Shown: piece by piece, positions 13,840 to 23,609 of the stretch
Numbering within the stretch: position 1 is the first letter of the stretch
Layout: the number at the start of each line of letters is the position of its first letter
Assembly (NCBI RefSeq): GCF_003967575.1
Contig: NZ_BIFT01000001.1
Coordinates: forward strand, 806,001 to 870,000
Length of the DNA: 64,000 nt
Direction of reading: 5' to 3'
Source of the DNA: Dictyobacter alpinus
GTDB lineage: Bacteria > Chloroflexota > Ktedonobacteria > Ktedonobacterales > Ktedonobacteraceae
Translations under genes and position numbers: made by a program
The notes under the pieces: model-generated
Told to the model about the DNA's origin: nothing
What the model saw: only the letters and a program-made list of their open reading frames with translations
Database searches by the model: none

Positions 13840-16209
13840 TTAATAGGATCCATCACCCGAAACATATGGCATGCGCACAGCAATAGTAGTGCCATAACCA
13901 TACTGACTATCAATGCGTAGGTATCCTCCATGATCCTCGACTAACCTCCTGCTAATAGCTAATCCCAGCCCAATACCATGTGCCTTGGTCGTATAAAAGG
14001 GTTGAAAGATATGCTTTAATTGCTCGGGCGTGATACCAATACCGGTATCCCTGATTAAAATCTCTAGCCATTGCTCAACGCGGAATTCTTTCTGACTTAC
14101 ATGCTTATCAATCAGCCATGCATAAGCACTGGGGGCCAGTCCTGAGGTGCCCGAAGGCCGCTGAGTGGGAGGACAATCTGATCCCGCGGTATCATAGATA
14201 GCCTGTTCTGTCGAGATGCAATGACAGGAAACGGTCAGGATACCACCATCGCCCATCGCCTGTAGAGCATTAAAAAAAAGATTCAATAACACCTGCTCTA
14301 TCTGGTCCGTGTCGATCCAGATAGGAGGTAGCTCATCGAAGCTGCGGTGAACTTCAACATTAGCATCCACGCATTGATTCTGGATTACGGTCAGAACTTG
14401 CTCGCATAACTCGTTAATATTGCAGCGCGTACGGTGAAGCTGGCGCGGTTTGGCGAACAGAAGTAAATCGCGCACAATACAATCTAACCGCTCAACTTCT
14501 TTGAGCACAACTCCAGTAGAGGTTTGTATCCATTCTCGCTGCTCCTGGAGCGCAATATCATCAACCAGCAAATCATTATGAAGCATCTGGATAGAGGTTT
14601 TGATGGATGCCAGAGGATTGCGTACCTCATGAGCGACGCTAGCAGCCATTTCACCAAGCGACGCCAGACGATCCAGACGACGCTTCTCCTCTTCCAGGCG
14701 ATGCATAGCAGTCACATCAGTAAACGTCGTCAACAATCCCATCTGGCTTCCACTATCATCATAGAGCGGTCGCATATCCACATCTAAGACCAACTCACGC
14801 TCATAGCGGTCTACTGTCACAATAGTCTGACTCTGAGCTTCACCAATATGCATCCCTACCAGAAACGCCTCCTGTGGCTGAACAGGAATATATTGGCCAG
14901 CAGAAACCCTTCCTGTATCTTCATGATTTGGATGCAGGTCAAGTATTTTTCGTAAGGGTTGTCCAAGCACTTCATAAGGATGATAACCCAGAATAATAGC
15001 TGCGGCACGATTAAAGGTATGCACACAACCACTTTGATCGGTTGCGATCAGCCCGCTAGGTACACTTTCCAGAATCAACGTATGCAATCGCTGATCTTTT
15101 AAGACCTGACGCAATAAACCATGGGCCTCGTTACGAGCCAGGATAACTTCTTTTACTAGTTGCATATTTTCTAGGGCCGCGCTAGCCTGACTGGCGACAA
15201 CCTGAAGCAGAGCTATCTCTGCTTGTCGCATCTTCCAGGGCCGATAATACGCACCTACAATGCAACCAAAGAGCCGATCAGGTTCGAGGCCACTCCTACC
15301 AGGCTCGAACTGTTGTTCGCGGTCTGAGTGCTCCAGGGGCTGGCTGCTCAATAAAGGCAACGCAAAAAATGTTTTGACACGCGCTGGCAGCTCCTCAAAG
15401 TAGTCATGGACATACTCATGCTTGCCATCTCCAGGGCGCTCAATGATCAGTGGGAGAATCGTATTTTGCTCGCGAAAACGTTGAAAAAGTAGTATGCGCA
15501 ACCGTGGTGTCAACCAGCTGCTACTCTCCAGAGGAGTATCCGCTTCTATGATCTCACAAAGATCGACAAGCGCGATCTCACGAGTACGTTGCAGAACCAC
15601 ACTGTGTAGCCGCCCTATTTCAAAGAGTGAACTATTCACCTGACTACTGATACTGTTGAGCAAGGATAGTTCATGAATACGTTCACGATCACGCTCAAGT
15701 AAACGTGTATTCTCTAACAGCAGTGCAACCACTCCTGCCACAGATTCTATGGCGCCATCCGTCTGTACGGGCCAATGCGGAGGATAATTGTTCGCGCTCT
15801 CATCCGCATCCCGTAAGAGGACCAGCACACCAACAGGACGCTGCCGATAAATCAGTGGAACCGCCAACAAGGTTGGTGTACTGACTGGATGCAGAATCAG
15901 CTTTCGTTCACGCCAGGCACAAGCTTCTGGCTCGTTGCTACGGAGATCAATAGGATTTACGTGGGCGACCGCTAATAGGGCCGCTGACCATCCTGGAAGA
16001 TCATCAAAAGAGCCTGAGGCCAGTTGGAGGGTCTCTCCAACCCGTAAATAGAGGAGTACGCAACGGCACTTGAGTAGCGCAGCTAAACGCCGGGGTAGAC
16101 TATCACGCAATGTACGATAATCAGTAACTGCGCCAAAATCATCGAGTAGTGTATTCACAATCGCAGGTATAGCTATTTGTTCACAACTTTGCTCCACATC
16201 CATCGTCAC
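13840..16209 (-). CDS. Cytoplasmic GAF-GAF-PAS histidine kinase
   Basis: A 789-residue soluble kinase. Two GAF-like regions occupy about 20-170 and 180-350. A PAS domain lies near 370-500 (GLIATDQSGCVHTFNRAAA). The HisKA dimerisation domain has phosphoacceptor His527 in AHEVRNPLASIK, and a HATPase domain follows with NALQAMGDGG, DTGIGITPEQ and GIGLGLAISRRLVEDHGG. It is of the NtrB/AtoS class and forms an operon with the NtrC-like gene immediately downstream. There is no transmembrane segment, so it senses a cytoplasmic signal or a small ligand through the GAF domains. Confidence 0.93.
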   Translation of the reverse strand: MTMDVEQSCEQIAIPAIVNTLLDDFGAVTDYRTLRDSLPRRLAALLKCRCVLLYLRVGETLQLASGSFDDLPGWSAALLAVAHVNPIDLRSNEPEACAWRERKLILHPVSTPTLLAVPLIYRQRPVGVLVLLRDADESANNYPPHWPVQTDGAIESVAGVVALLLENTRLLERDRERIHELSLLNSISSQVNSSLFEIGRLHSVVLQRTREIALVDLCEIIEADTPLESSSWLTPRLRILLFQRFREQNTILPLIIERPGDGKHEYVHDYFEELPARVKTFFALPLLSSQPLEHSDREQQFEPGRSGLEPDRLFGCIVGAYYRPWKMRQAEIALLQVVASQASAALENMQLVKEVILARNEAHGLLRQVLKDQRLHTLILESVPSGLIATDQSGCVHTFNRAAAIILGYHPYEVLGQPLRKILDLHPNHEDTGRVSAGQYIPVQPQEAFLVGMHIGEAQSQTIVTVDRYERELVLDVDMRPLYDDSGSQMGLLTTFTDVTAMHRLEEEKRRLDRLASLGEMAASVAHEVRNPLASIKTSIQMLHNDLLVDDIALQEQREWIQTSTGVVLKEVERLDCIVRDLLLFAKPRQLHRTRCNINELCEQVLTVIQNQCVDANVEVHRSFDELPPIWIDTDQIEQVLLNLFFNALQAMGDGGILTVSCHCISTEQAIYDTAGSDCPPTQRPSGTSGLAPSAYAWLIDKHVSQKEFRVEQWLEILIRDTGIGITPEQLKHIFQPFYTTKAHGIGLGLAISRRLVEDHGGYLRIDSQYGYGTTIAVRMPYVSGDGSY

Positions 16210-16451
16210 AGGTGCCCCCTCTTCCTCAATTTAACACGTCTTTCTATTCTTCAACCTGGAAATGTTTAAACGAGGATTATGCCCTACTATACCAGAATAT
16301 GCTCAACATTGCACCACGTCAGCAAGACTATGAAGATATTGTCATTATACTCATGAAAGCAGAGGGGATAACGATTTGTGACTATCTGGCTGATGTTCTA
16401 TAATAGAAGCGCGCTTCTCATTCTTATTTGGCAAGGGGAACACTTAAAAGC

Positions 16452-17138
16452 ATGGGGCAAACACACAAGCTATCATCTCAAGGTCCATTGGACACGGAAA
16501 AAAAGCAGCCGGTCATCACTGCTCCGCTCTGGGTCTCTACGCTCGCGACAATCCTTTTTGGTCTCATTTATACGCTTTTGCCAGCACGAATTACATTTGG
16601 ACCCAGTTGGCTACCACTGATCATTGTGATTGTCCTTAGCCTACCAGGCCTGGTGGCTTTTTTGCTGGGCCATCCACTACCACATCACATTAATCGCGCA
16701 CTGTCCTTCTGCGTTTTGGGTGTGATTACAGCATTTCTGATCACTGGCGTAGTATTACTGATTTCAAGCTTGCCCACCAGACAACAGGGGAGCGATGCGA
16801 TCAACCTGCTGCGCACGGGAGGAGCGTTATGGCTCAGTAATGTCCTGGTCTTTGGACTCTGGTATTGGGAGATCGATGGCGATGGTCCTCATAAACGAGC
16901 CAGGGCTGGACATAAGGCGGCTGATCTCCTGTTCCCACAACAAGCCGATGGCAATAAACAACATTGGATTCCACATTTTGTTGACTACCTTTTTGTGAGC
17001 TTTACCGGCGCAACCGCGCTTAGTCCTACAGATACCTATCCTTTAAGTCATCGGGCCAAATTATTGATGATGATTGAAGCGATCATTGCTCTGACCATCC
17101 TCTCGATCCTGATTGGGCGCGCCATTAATATTGTCTGA
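16452..17138 (+). CDS. DUF1345-like membrane protein
   Basis: About 228 residues from ATG 16452, which has AAGGGGAA upstream; TTG 16428 is also in frame. Five to six hydrophobic segments are visible: WVSTLATILFGLIYTLL, LIIVIVLSLPGLVAFLL, ALSFCVLGVITAFLI, LWLSNVLVFGLWYWEID and the C-terminal MIEAIIALTILSILIGRAI. The sequence FVDYLFVSFTGATALSPTDT followed by a final helix matches the DUF1345 membrane family. Function is unknown; the architecture recalls ion-channel pore regions. It stands alone between two minus-strand operons. Confidence 0.7.
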   Translation: MGQTHKLSSQGPLDTEKKQPVITAPLWVSTLATILFGLIYTLLPARITFGPSWLPLIIVIVLSLPGLVAFLLGHPLPHHINRALSFCVLGVITAFLITGVVLLISSLPTRQQGSDAINLLRTGGALWLSNVLVFGLWYWEIDGDGPHKRARAGHKAADLLFPQQADGNKQHWIPHFVDYLFVSFTGATALSPTDTYPLSHRAKLLMMIEAIIALTILSILIGRAINIV

Positions 17139-17200
17139 TCATGTTGATCCTGGAGTTGATCAGAGTATACCCCTGGCATACTCTGATCACACAACTATTC

Positions 17201-18493
17201 TTATTGAGGACGATACGTCACCATCTGTTCACCCTCACCTTGTTCAGCACGGCGCACCACACTATGAGCGGGCGTGGTCGTGGCAACTTCACGTCCATTT
17301 TTGAATACATGCAGGCGAGCAGGTAATAAACGTAGAGCCTCGAAGGCGTTGGGGGCATCCAACAATAGGAAGTTGGCAGGCTTGCCTTCCTCAATACCAT
17401 AACGATCCTGGATACGTAGCACCCGGGCAGCATTGGCGGTAATCAGATCAAAGACAGTATCAATCTCGTCAAAGCCGCTCATATGACACAGATACAGTGC
17501 CAGTTGCGCGGCTGCCAACATATCCCCACGTCCCAGCGGAAACCAGGGATCCATGATAGAATCGTGTCCTAGCGCGACATTCACATTACCAGCCAGCAAT
17601 TCTTTGACACGCGTAATACCACGGCGCTTAGGATAGGTGTCGAAACGTCCTTGCAGCACCACATTATCAAAAGGATTAGCCACAACATTCATCTGCGCAC
17701 GGGCCAGTAGTCCAATTAATTTGAACGCATACGCATTATCATAGCTATGCATGGCGGTACAATGGCTGGCCGTCACACGACCATGCCAGCCCTGCTCAAT
17801 CGTATCGGCCGCCATCACCTCAGTAAAACGCGAAAGCGGATCATCGGTCTCGTCACAATGACAATCGACATCACGATTAAACTCTTTGGCCAGGGCAAAG
17901 GCATAGTGCACATCTTCGACACCCATATCGCGTGTCCATTCATAGTGAGGAATGCCCCCAACCACATCGCAACCCATCTCCATCGCCTTGCGCATCAATT
18001 CTCGCCCATGGGGGAAAGAAAGGATACCATCCTGTGGAAAGGCGACCAATTGCAGGTCACAAATATCGCGCACTTCCTCACGCACTTCCAGCAAAGCTCG
18101 CAAGGCCGTCAAAGCAGGATCGCAGATATCTACATGGCTACGGATATGTAAGGTACCCTGTGCAACCTCCCAGCGAATCTCTTCCAATGCACGCTTTTTG
18201 ACATCTTCATGCGTCAAGCTCGGCTTACGCTCACTCCAGATCTGAATACCTTCTAGTAGGGTGCCGCTGGTATTGTAACGTGGTTGACCCACCGTCAGGA
18301 CCGCATCAAGATGGACATGGGCATCGATAAACGGAGGCGACAACAAACGTCCATCGGCATCGATTTCCCGCGCCGCTGCGGCCGAGGAGAGATCCTTGTT
18401 GATGCGGGCAAACGCTCCATTCTGAATAGCAATATCCACTAGCTCAGGACTCCGATGTAAGCGCGCATGTCGAATAACAACATCATATTGCAT
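17201..18493 (-). CDS. codA: Cytosine deaminase
   Basis: A 430-residue amidohydrolase very close in layout to E. coli CodA. Metal and catalytic segments are DAHVHLDAV, AFPQDGILSFPHG, HCDETDD, TASHCTAMHSY and ALGHDSIMDPW. It converts cytosine to uracil and ammonia in the cytoplasm. The start is ATG 18493, with AAAGGAT upstream; the longer frame beginning at 18610 has a leader unlike the family. The residue after the metal-binding aspartate in GHDS is serine where E. coli has Asp314, a position that tunes pyrimidine selectivity. It lies downstream of the cytosine permease gene, as in a codBA operon. Isocytosine or isoguanine deaminase activity is a less likely alternative. Confidence 0.9.
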   Translation of the reverse strand: MQYDVVIRHARLHRSPELVDIAIQNGAFARINKDLSSAAAAREIDADGRLLSPPFIDAHVHLDAVLTVGQPRYNTSGTLLEGIQIWSERKPSLTHEDVKKRALEEIRWEVAQGTLHIRSHVDICDPALTALRALLEVREEVRDICDLQLVAFPQDGILSFPHGRELMRKAMEMGCDVVGGIPHYEWTRDMGVEDVHYAFALAKEFNRDVDCHCDETDDPLSRFTEVMAADTIEQGWHGRVTASHCTAMHSYDNAYAFKLIGLLARAQMNVVANPFDNVVLQGRFDTYPKRRGITRVKELLAGNVNVALGHDSIMDPWFPLGRGDMLAAAQLALYLCHMSGFDEIDTVFDLITANAARVLRIQDRYGIEEGKPANFLLLDAPNAFEALRLLPARLHVFKNGREVATTTPAHSVVRRAEQGEGEQMVTYRPQ

Positions 18494-18651
18494 ATTTTTA
18501 TCCTTTATGCAAACAAAAATTATCAATACTGGTATCAGCTTCATAATGTAACATAACATATAAGCGAAAGGGATATCCATCAAATATGAAGGATATCCCT
18601 TTCGTACCAACCAGAGTCAGGCCTGAGCAAGCTCATGACAGTCTACATAGC

Positions 18652-20037
18652 CTAACGACCAGTCCGTTTCAACTCAATACGTCGTAGAATGAAATAAGCA
18701 ATCGCGGCAATAACCGCGCCTAACTCAAATCCAATATCCATACCCGAAAGGGATTGGGAAATTGGGCCAGTAAAAAGATATTGTGATGCCCCTAACCAGA
18801 CGCCAACTAGTCCCAGGAACATCGAAACAATGGCCGCCCAACCAATAGGAAGCTTGCTGCGTGTATTCCAATCCTCCACATTGTAGTTGCCTTTACGGAA
18901 AACAAAATGTTCCAGAATCAGAATGACGCTCCAGGGTCCTAACCAGTAGGCAATCAACAACAGGAAGTTGTCCAATGTTTCACTAAAACGATCGACCGAA
19001 GGAATTGCAATCGCGACATAAATAACCGCTCCAATCAAGGTCCAGACTGCTCGATTCACGCGCTGAAAGGAATGTCCTAAAACCTGTATGGTCAAACCAA
19101 GGCTATAATCATTAGGAATGTTATTGGCAATAACACTCAGGGCCAGCAAGGCTAGAATCAACGTCCCTACACCACCCAGAGGATTAAGGACGAGAGCCAG
19201 CGCTTCACCGGTGCTCGGAGCTTTATAGGCGGCGACCGTCGTTAAGGCGAGGCCCAGAATTTCCAGAATAATACAGGGAATGGTTACGCCAAGAAAGGTC
19301 AGCCAGAATACACGGCGGGCAGAGGTCTCTTCTGGCTGATTGACATTATAGTCAGCAGCGTAGGAACTCCAACCGGTTGCAAAGCCATAGATTGCTCCAC
19401 CGAAGGAGATCAGGCCGGCAAATGTCCCCAGGCTAAACGCAGGAGCAGGGACAACCGTAACATGTGGACCGGCCAACACAATCAACAGGATAAAAATTAA
19501 AGCCATTGGTATCCAGGCGTAACGCTCATAACGATGTACATATTTATATCCATAAATACTAACCACCGTTGTTAACACTGCGATGATCAGGATACCTACC
19601 CAGGCCGGGACCGCGCCATGACTAAGTGCTTTAACCAGTTGTCCACCCACAATAACATTGACAGCAGACCAACCGATACATGCGGCAATGTTAAAGAGGG
19701 CCATAATGATGGTGCCCCACCAACCAAATGAGAAACGGGTAATCGTCATCTGCCGCAATCCAAGTTTGGGCCCTAACGTGGAGAAAAAGGCCACGGGCAG
19801 AACACCTAAAATGTTAAATATGACAATAATTGCGATACTCTGCCAGAAACCTAGTTTAAAGAGGGGAATTGCCAGGGCCCCAAGTGCCACCGTTGAAAGA
19901 ACCAGATTGGCGGATAGCCACATGGTAAAATTATCAATAATGCGCACATGAGTTCTGGCATGGGGAGAGACACGCTCGATACCATGTGTCTCAATCCCTT
20001 GTTCCATGACAGGAGTTTCCACTGTATCTGTAGACAA
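18652..20037 (-). CDS. codB: Cytosine/purine permease, NCS1 family
   Basis: A 461-residue, roughly 12-helix transporter of the nucleobase:cation symporter-1 family. Recognisable segments are LSANLVLSTVALGALAIPLF near the start, FFSTLGPKLGLRQMTITRFS, YAADYNVNQPEETSARRVFW in the middle loop and GPWSVILILEHFVFRKGNYN. It imports cytosine with H+ or Na+. The start is TTG 20037, with AAGGAG 8 bases upstream. The deaminase begins 158 bases downstream, so the two form a cytosine salvage operon that gives the cell nitrogen and uracil. A promoter is visible at 20138-20168. Confidence 0.92.
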   Translation of the reverse strand: MSTDTVETPVMEQGIETHGIERVSPHARTHVRIIDNFTMWLSANLVLSTVALGALAIPLFKLGFWQSIAIIVIFNILGVLPVAFFSTLGPKLGLRQMTITRFSFGWWGTIIMALFNIAACIGWSAVNVIVGGQLVKALSHGAVPAWVGILIIAVLTTVVSIYGYKYVHRYERYAWIPMALIFILLIVLAGPHVTVVPAPAFSLGTFAGLISFGGAIYGFATGWSSYAADYNVNQPEETSARRVFWLTFLGVTIPCIILEILGLALTTVAAYKAPSTGEALALVLNPLGGVGTLILALLALSVIANNIPNDYSLGLTIQVLGHSFQRVNRAVWTLIGAVIYVAIAIPSVDRFSETLDNFLLLIAYWLGPWSVILILEHFVFRKGNYNVEDWNTRSKLPIGWAAIVSMFLGLVGVWLGASQYLFTGPISQSLSGMDIGFELGAVIAAIAYFILRRIELKRTGR

Positions 20038-20672
20038 GGATGAGTGCTCCTTAAAAAATAAAAATATAACGTGCTAAAAAGAGAAGACTACACAAAAAAT
20101 GTACTGCAATGTACAAACTATTGGAATCTACCTCTCAATTATAACAGGTGAATATGACGCTTTGTCAACGTACAAATATAGGCCTACTCATTTATGTATA
20201 AAAAACTACACATATATTCAGTGACTAAAAATGCACACATTACTGAAAATTTTTCTACTTTCACGGAAAATGAAAGAAATTTCCGTGCCGAGGACTTGTA
20301 AATAAATATTAAAAAAAATACAAAAATACAAAAAAATAAGTAAAATACCACTATCGAGCTGTGCAGTTTGCAGGTCATTTCAGCTAGTTCCCACACGAAA
20401 AAGTTTAAGAGAAGGTTAAACTCTAGACGTAGCCCAAGAAAATGGGTACAATGGCTCATATATAGTTATGGACGGAGTATCCATAAGAAGCTAACCTGTA
20501 AAGGGCGACCAATGGTGTAGCGCTCCAAAGTTTACACTATTAGTCGCCCATCAACACATTAGGTACATTCGTACACAGGGTTCGAGACTTCTACGACAGC
20601 CACGGTTTCAATGGTTGCAGCGGTGGTGAGAGACGCACGCCTGTGCTATCATTTGTCAGATCAGGAGGTTGC
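20038..20672. other. Divergent regulatory region between codB and the GAF/PucR-like regulator
   Basis: A 635-base AT-rich stretch. On the codB side it holds the promoter described separately. On the other side GGGCGAC (20503-20509) and GTCGCCC (20543-20549) border an imperfect inverted repeat that also contains GGTGTA and TACACT, which could be an operator or RNA hairpin for the regulator gene. A minus-strand frame at 20184-20459 is hydrophobic by base composition only and is not accepted as a gene. Confidence 0.5.
20138..20168 (-). promoter_or_regulatory. Putative promoter of the codBA operon
   Basis: On the minus strand TTGACA (20163-20168) and TATAAT (20138-20143) are perfect consensus hexamers, though the spacer is 19 bases, longer than ideal. 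It lies about 100 bases upstream of codB. Confidence 0.55.
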
Positions 20673-22778
20673 ATGTCTTTCAAGGCAAGTACAAATCATC
20701 AGCTTCCCCCTTGTTCCCCCGCCGACTCTGAGCAGTCGCTTGAACAGTTACAGACAGAGAATAGCGAACTGCGCAATGAGATCGAGATGCGGACACAGGA
20801 GAACACCTTACTTAATGAAGTTATTTCCACTGTCGGCTCAACGTTGAGGCTTGATGAAGTGTTACGTCACCTTGTGGACACAGTCGTCCGCGCTACTTCC
20901 TGCCAGATTGCATTCATCTATCTTTATGACAAAGACAAAGAGCAGCTTGTCCTGGCAAGCACAAATGAACAGCATCGCCATCTGGTAGGAAAACTTACGA
21001 TGGGAGTAGGAGAAGGGATTGCGGGTTGGGTTGCACTCCACCGAAAACCAGTGTTTCTCACCGATGAGGCTCTGGACGATCCACGTTTTTGCTATTTTCC
21101 TGAGCTTGAAGAGGAAAAGTTTCAGTCAATTATGACTGTACCGATCATTACAAAGACACGTCATCTGATCGGGGTCATTACAGTGCAGGCCATTGCTCCT
21201 CATGAGTTTACGGAACAACATCGTTTATTTATTACGAATACTGCATCCCTTGTCGCCAGTGCCATCGAGAATGCGCAACTCTACGAAAATACGCAGCGCA
21301 AGCTTAGTACGCTCACCACGCTTTCTGTCCTGAGCCAGACAATCAGTTCTGGCTTATACCTTGATGATATGCTCCGTTCCCTCGCAACTCTAACCGTACA
21401 AATAATGGAAGTCGATCTATGCGTGATCATGCTGATGGATCAGGCTCGTGAGCGTGATCTAGAAAGCTCACGGCAAGCCAGGCGCCTCACGGTACGAGCA
21501 TCTTCTCCCAATCTCAATGATCGAGCTCAGTTTCATGCCATCGATATTGATCGCACGACATTGGAACGCCTGCGCGAACTCAATGAGGCTAATCTGGCAA
21601 AAGATAGCTCACACTCTTCTCTTGAGCCTGAGCGCGAGAATGAATATACACTCGAACGACTCAATCCCCTGAAAGATAATCAATATCGGGCCTTGATTTC
21701 AGCTCCGTTGATCGCTGGTACGGAACAATTAGGCCTGATTAATTGCTATTCCAGCAAAGGCCGTCGCTACTCACCGGAAGATCAGACACTATTAACAACT
21801 ATCGCCAATCAAGCTGCGATGGCGATTAAGAATAGTTATCTGGTAAACCAGCTAGCTCAAAAAAATCTGGTGAAGGGCTTCTTTGATGATTTAATGCAGG
21901 GCACCAGCGACTCAGAGGACTCGTTGAGGCAGCGTGCGCATTTCCTGGGCTGTGATCTCACTCGACCTCATGCTGCAGTAATGGTTGAGATTACCCATGT
22001 CGATGCCCGTTGGGATGAAGCTGCCTCTACCCAGAAGCAGGCCAGACCGGAACGGAACCGCAATCCTCAACCACCAACTAATGCGGATAATCCAAGCTAT
22101 GCCCAGGGTATCTCCCTACAGGCTGCTTATAAACGTATGGGAGGCATTGTTCGGCGCCGGATCCAGGATAATTATTCTGGTTCAGTTTTTTATGAACATG
22201 AGAATCTGATTACGTGTATTCTTCCACTCAGCAAGGACCCCAGTGGCTCACGCCTGAAGACATGGCTTAAGGATCTGGCATTGCAAATGCGCAATGAGTA
22301 TGATGTTTTCCTATCCATTGGTATTGGCAATACTTGCCAGTACATCAACGACTACAGGCGGGGCTTTGCCGAAGCCAACGAAGCATTGCAAATGGGACAA
22401 AACTTGCAGGAGCCCAAACCGGCGGAAGGGAAAAAAGCTCCGATTGTCACCCATTTCAATGATCTAGGAGTTTATCGTTATCTCTACAAAATCGCTCATA
22501 TGGACGATTTACGTGATGTCTATCAAGATCAAATCGCGCATATCGATAGCTACGATCGGCGCAAAAACACTGATCTTTTGGATACACTGGAAACATATCT
22601 GGAGTGTGCTGGCAATTTAACCAAGACTTCAGAGAAGCTTTTTGTACATCGCAACACACTGATCCAACGTCTGGAACGCCTACAATCTCTGTGTGATATC
22701 GATCTACAAGAGCGTAGTAACTGGCTAACCTTACAAGTTGCCATTAAAGTCTACAAGCTGCGCAGTAGTGGCGAATAA
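20673..22778 (+). CDS. GAF-domain regulator with PucR/CdaR-type HTH
   Basis: A 701-residue protein from ATG 20673, which has AGGAGGT directly upstream. A short coiled coil near residues 15-50 is followed by GAF domain 1 (about 55-205: MGVGEGIAGWVALHRKPVFL, PIITKTRHLIGVITVQ) and GAF domain 2 (about 220-395). A central region follows, then the C-terminal PucR/CdaR helix-turn-helix with LETYLECAGNLTKTSEKLFV and HRNTLIQRLERL. Regulators of this type commonly control purine, allantoin or sugar-acid use. Being divergent from codBA, it is the likely regulator of cytosine uptake, by inference. A strong bidirectional terminator follows. Confidence 0.85.
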   Translation: MSFKASTNHQLPPCSPADSEQSLEQLQTENSELRNEIEMRTQENTLLNEVISTVGSTLRLDEVLRHLVDTVVRATSCQIAFIYLYDKDKEQLVLASTNEQHRHLVGKLTMGVGEGIAGWVALHRKPVFLTDEALDDPRFCYFPELEEEKFQSIMTVPIITKTRHLIGVITVQAIAPHEFTEQHRLFITNTASLVASAIENAQLYENTQRKLSTLTTLSVLSQTISSGLYLDDMLRSLATLTVQIMEVDLCVIMLMDQARERDLESSRQARRLTVRASSPNLNDRAQFHAIDIDRTTLERLRELNEANLAKDSSHSSLEPERENEYTLERLNPLKDNQYRALISAPLIAGTEQLGLINCYSSKGRRYSPEDQTLLTTIANQAAMAIKNSYLVNQLAQKNLVKGFFDDLMQGTSDSEDSLRQRAHFLGCDLTRPHAAVMVEITHVDARWDEAASTQKQARPERNRNPQPPTNADNPSYAQGISLQAAYKRMGGIVRRRIQDNYSGSVFYEHENLITCILPLSKDPSGSRLKTWLKDLALQMRNEYDVFLSIGIGNTCQYINDYRRGFAEANEALQMGQNLQEPKPAEGKKAPIVTHFNDLGVYRYLYKIAHMDDLRDVYQDQIAHIDSYDRRKNTDLLDTLETYLECAGNLTKTSEKLFVHRNTLIQRLERLQSLCDIDLQERSNWLTLQVAIKVYKLRSSGE

Positions 22779-22793
22779 TTCCCTGGCATAAAC

Positions 22794-22846
22794 GCTAAAA
22801 AGCGCCCCCTTGCTTGATCTGATCAAGCAAGGGGGCGCTTTTTAGC
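22794..22846. terminator. Bidirectional terminator
   Basis: A perfect inverted repeat whose arms carry GCTAAAAAGCGCCCCCTTGC and its complement, meeting at TGATCA. A and T runs on both sides allow use in both directions, for the GAF/PucR-like gene and the convergent TetR gene. Confidence 0.9.
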
Positions 22847-22853
22847 CAGGAAG

Positions 22854-23483
22854 CTACTGCTGAGCAGCAATACCACGGAAATATATCTTGCCAACGTGAA
22901 CGACAATATCTTCGGGAGCAAGCTTATACTCTGTGATCAAGCGATCATAGCTTTTAGGAGACAACAAGCTTAAAAAGGTACTGGTCATTACACTCGTCGG
23001 CAACGTGGGATCAAACTCTCCCCGCTGCTTCCCCTCATCCAGAAGAAAAGAGACACGCTCAACCACATTCTCCCACAAATCTTTCATGCAATTTCCCTTT
23101 TCCGCAAACAGCCGTCGCATATCGACACTGTGATAAATAGAGGAGAGCAGTTGGGTGCGTTTATGGAACAGGCCAGCATACATAAAATACAATAGTGCCT
23201 CTAGCTTGGATTGGGGAGAGGACTGTGCTTCCAGGCTAGCATCCAGGTGTCGCAGGATCTCTTGCATATCGCGAGCAAAGATAGCCACAATCAAATCATC
23301 TTTACCGGGAAAATGGAGATAAACAGTACCTTTAGCGATGCCGACCCGACTGGCAATTTCGTCCATTGAGGTTTCATGGTAGCCGCGCTCTAAAAAGACT
23401 TCTTCAGCGACCTGGAGAATTAATGCCTCGCGTTCCTGGCGCTGTTTTTCTTTCAGGGAACGGGGGGATTGTGACGTTTGCAT
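22854..23483 (-). CDS. TetR/AcrR-family repressor
   Basis: A 209-residue protein from ATG 23483; the frame continues upstream to 23564, but that leader is unlike the family. The N-terminal HTH is typical: LILQVAEEVFLERGYHETSM, DEIASRVGIAKGTVYLHFPG and KDDLIVAIF. The C-terminal ligand domain is all-helical and not assignable to a known ligand. The gene lies just downstream of the CDF exporter gene on the same strand, separated by about 126 bases, so control of efflux is possible but not shown. Confidence 0.88.
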   Translation of the reverse strand: MQTSQSPRSLKEKQRQEREALILQVAEEVFLERGYHETSMDEIASRVGIAKGTVYLHFPGKDDLIVAIFARDMQEILRHLDASLEAQSSPQSKLEALLYFMYAGLFHKRTQLLSSIYHSVDMRRLFAEKGNCMKDLWENVVERVSFLLDEGKQRGEFDPTLPTSVMTSTFLSLLSPKSYDRLITEYKLAPEDIVVHVGKIYFRGIAAQQ

Positions 23484-23609
23484 CGGTATGTACCTCTTTA
23501 TTGCTGTCTTAAGGCATTCGTTTATGCTGAAATGCCTGCCACACAAAAATAGCATGACAGGCATCTTGTGTCAAGCAGAGCCTGACACAAGATGCACTGG
23601 CAATCATTT

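Noticed and set aside
16212..16403. Short frame between the kinase and the DUF1345-like gene
   Set aside because: No ribosome-binding site and no recognisable features; more likely leader DNA.
20184..20459. Minus-strand frame of 91 residues
   Set aside because: Phe-rich only because the DNA is AT-rich; it lies in the codB control region with no supporting signals.
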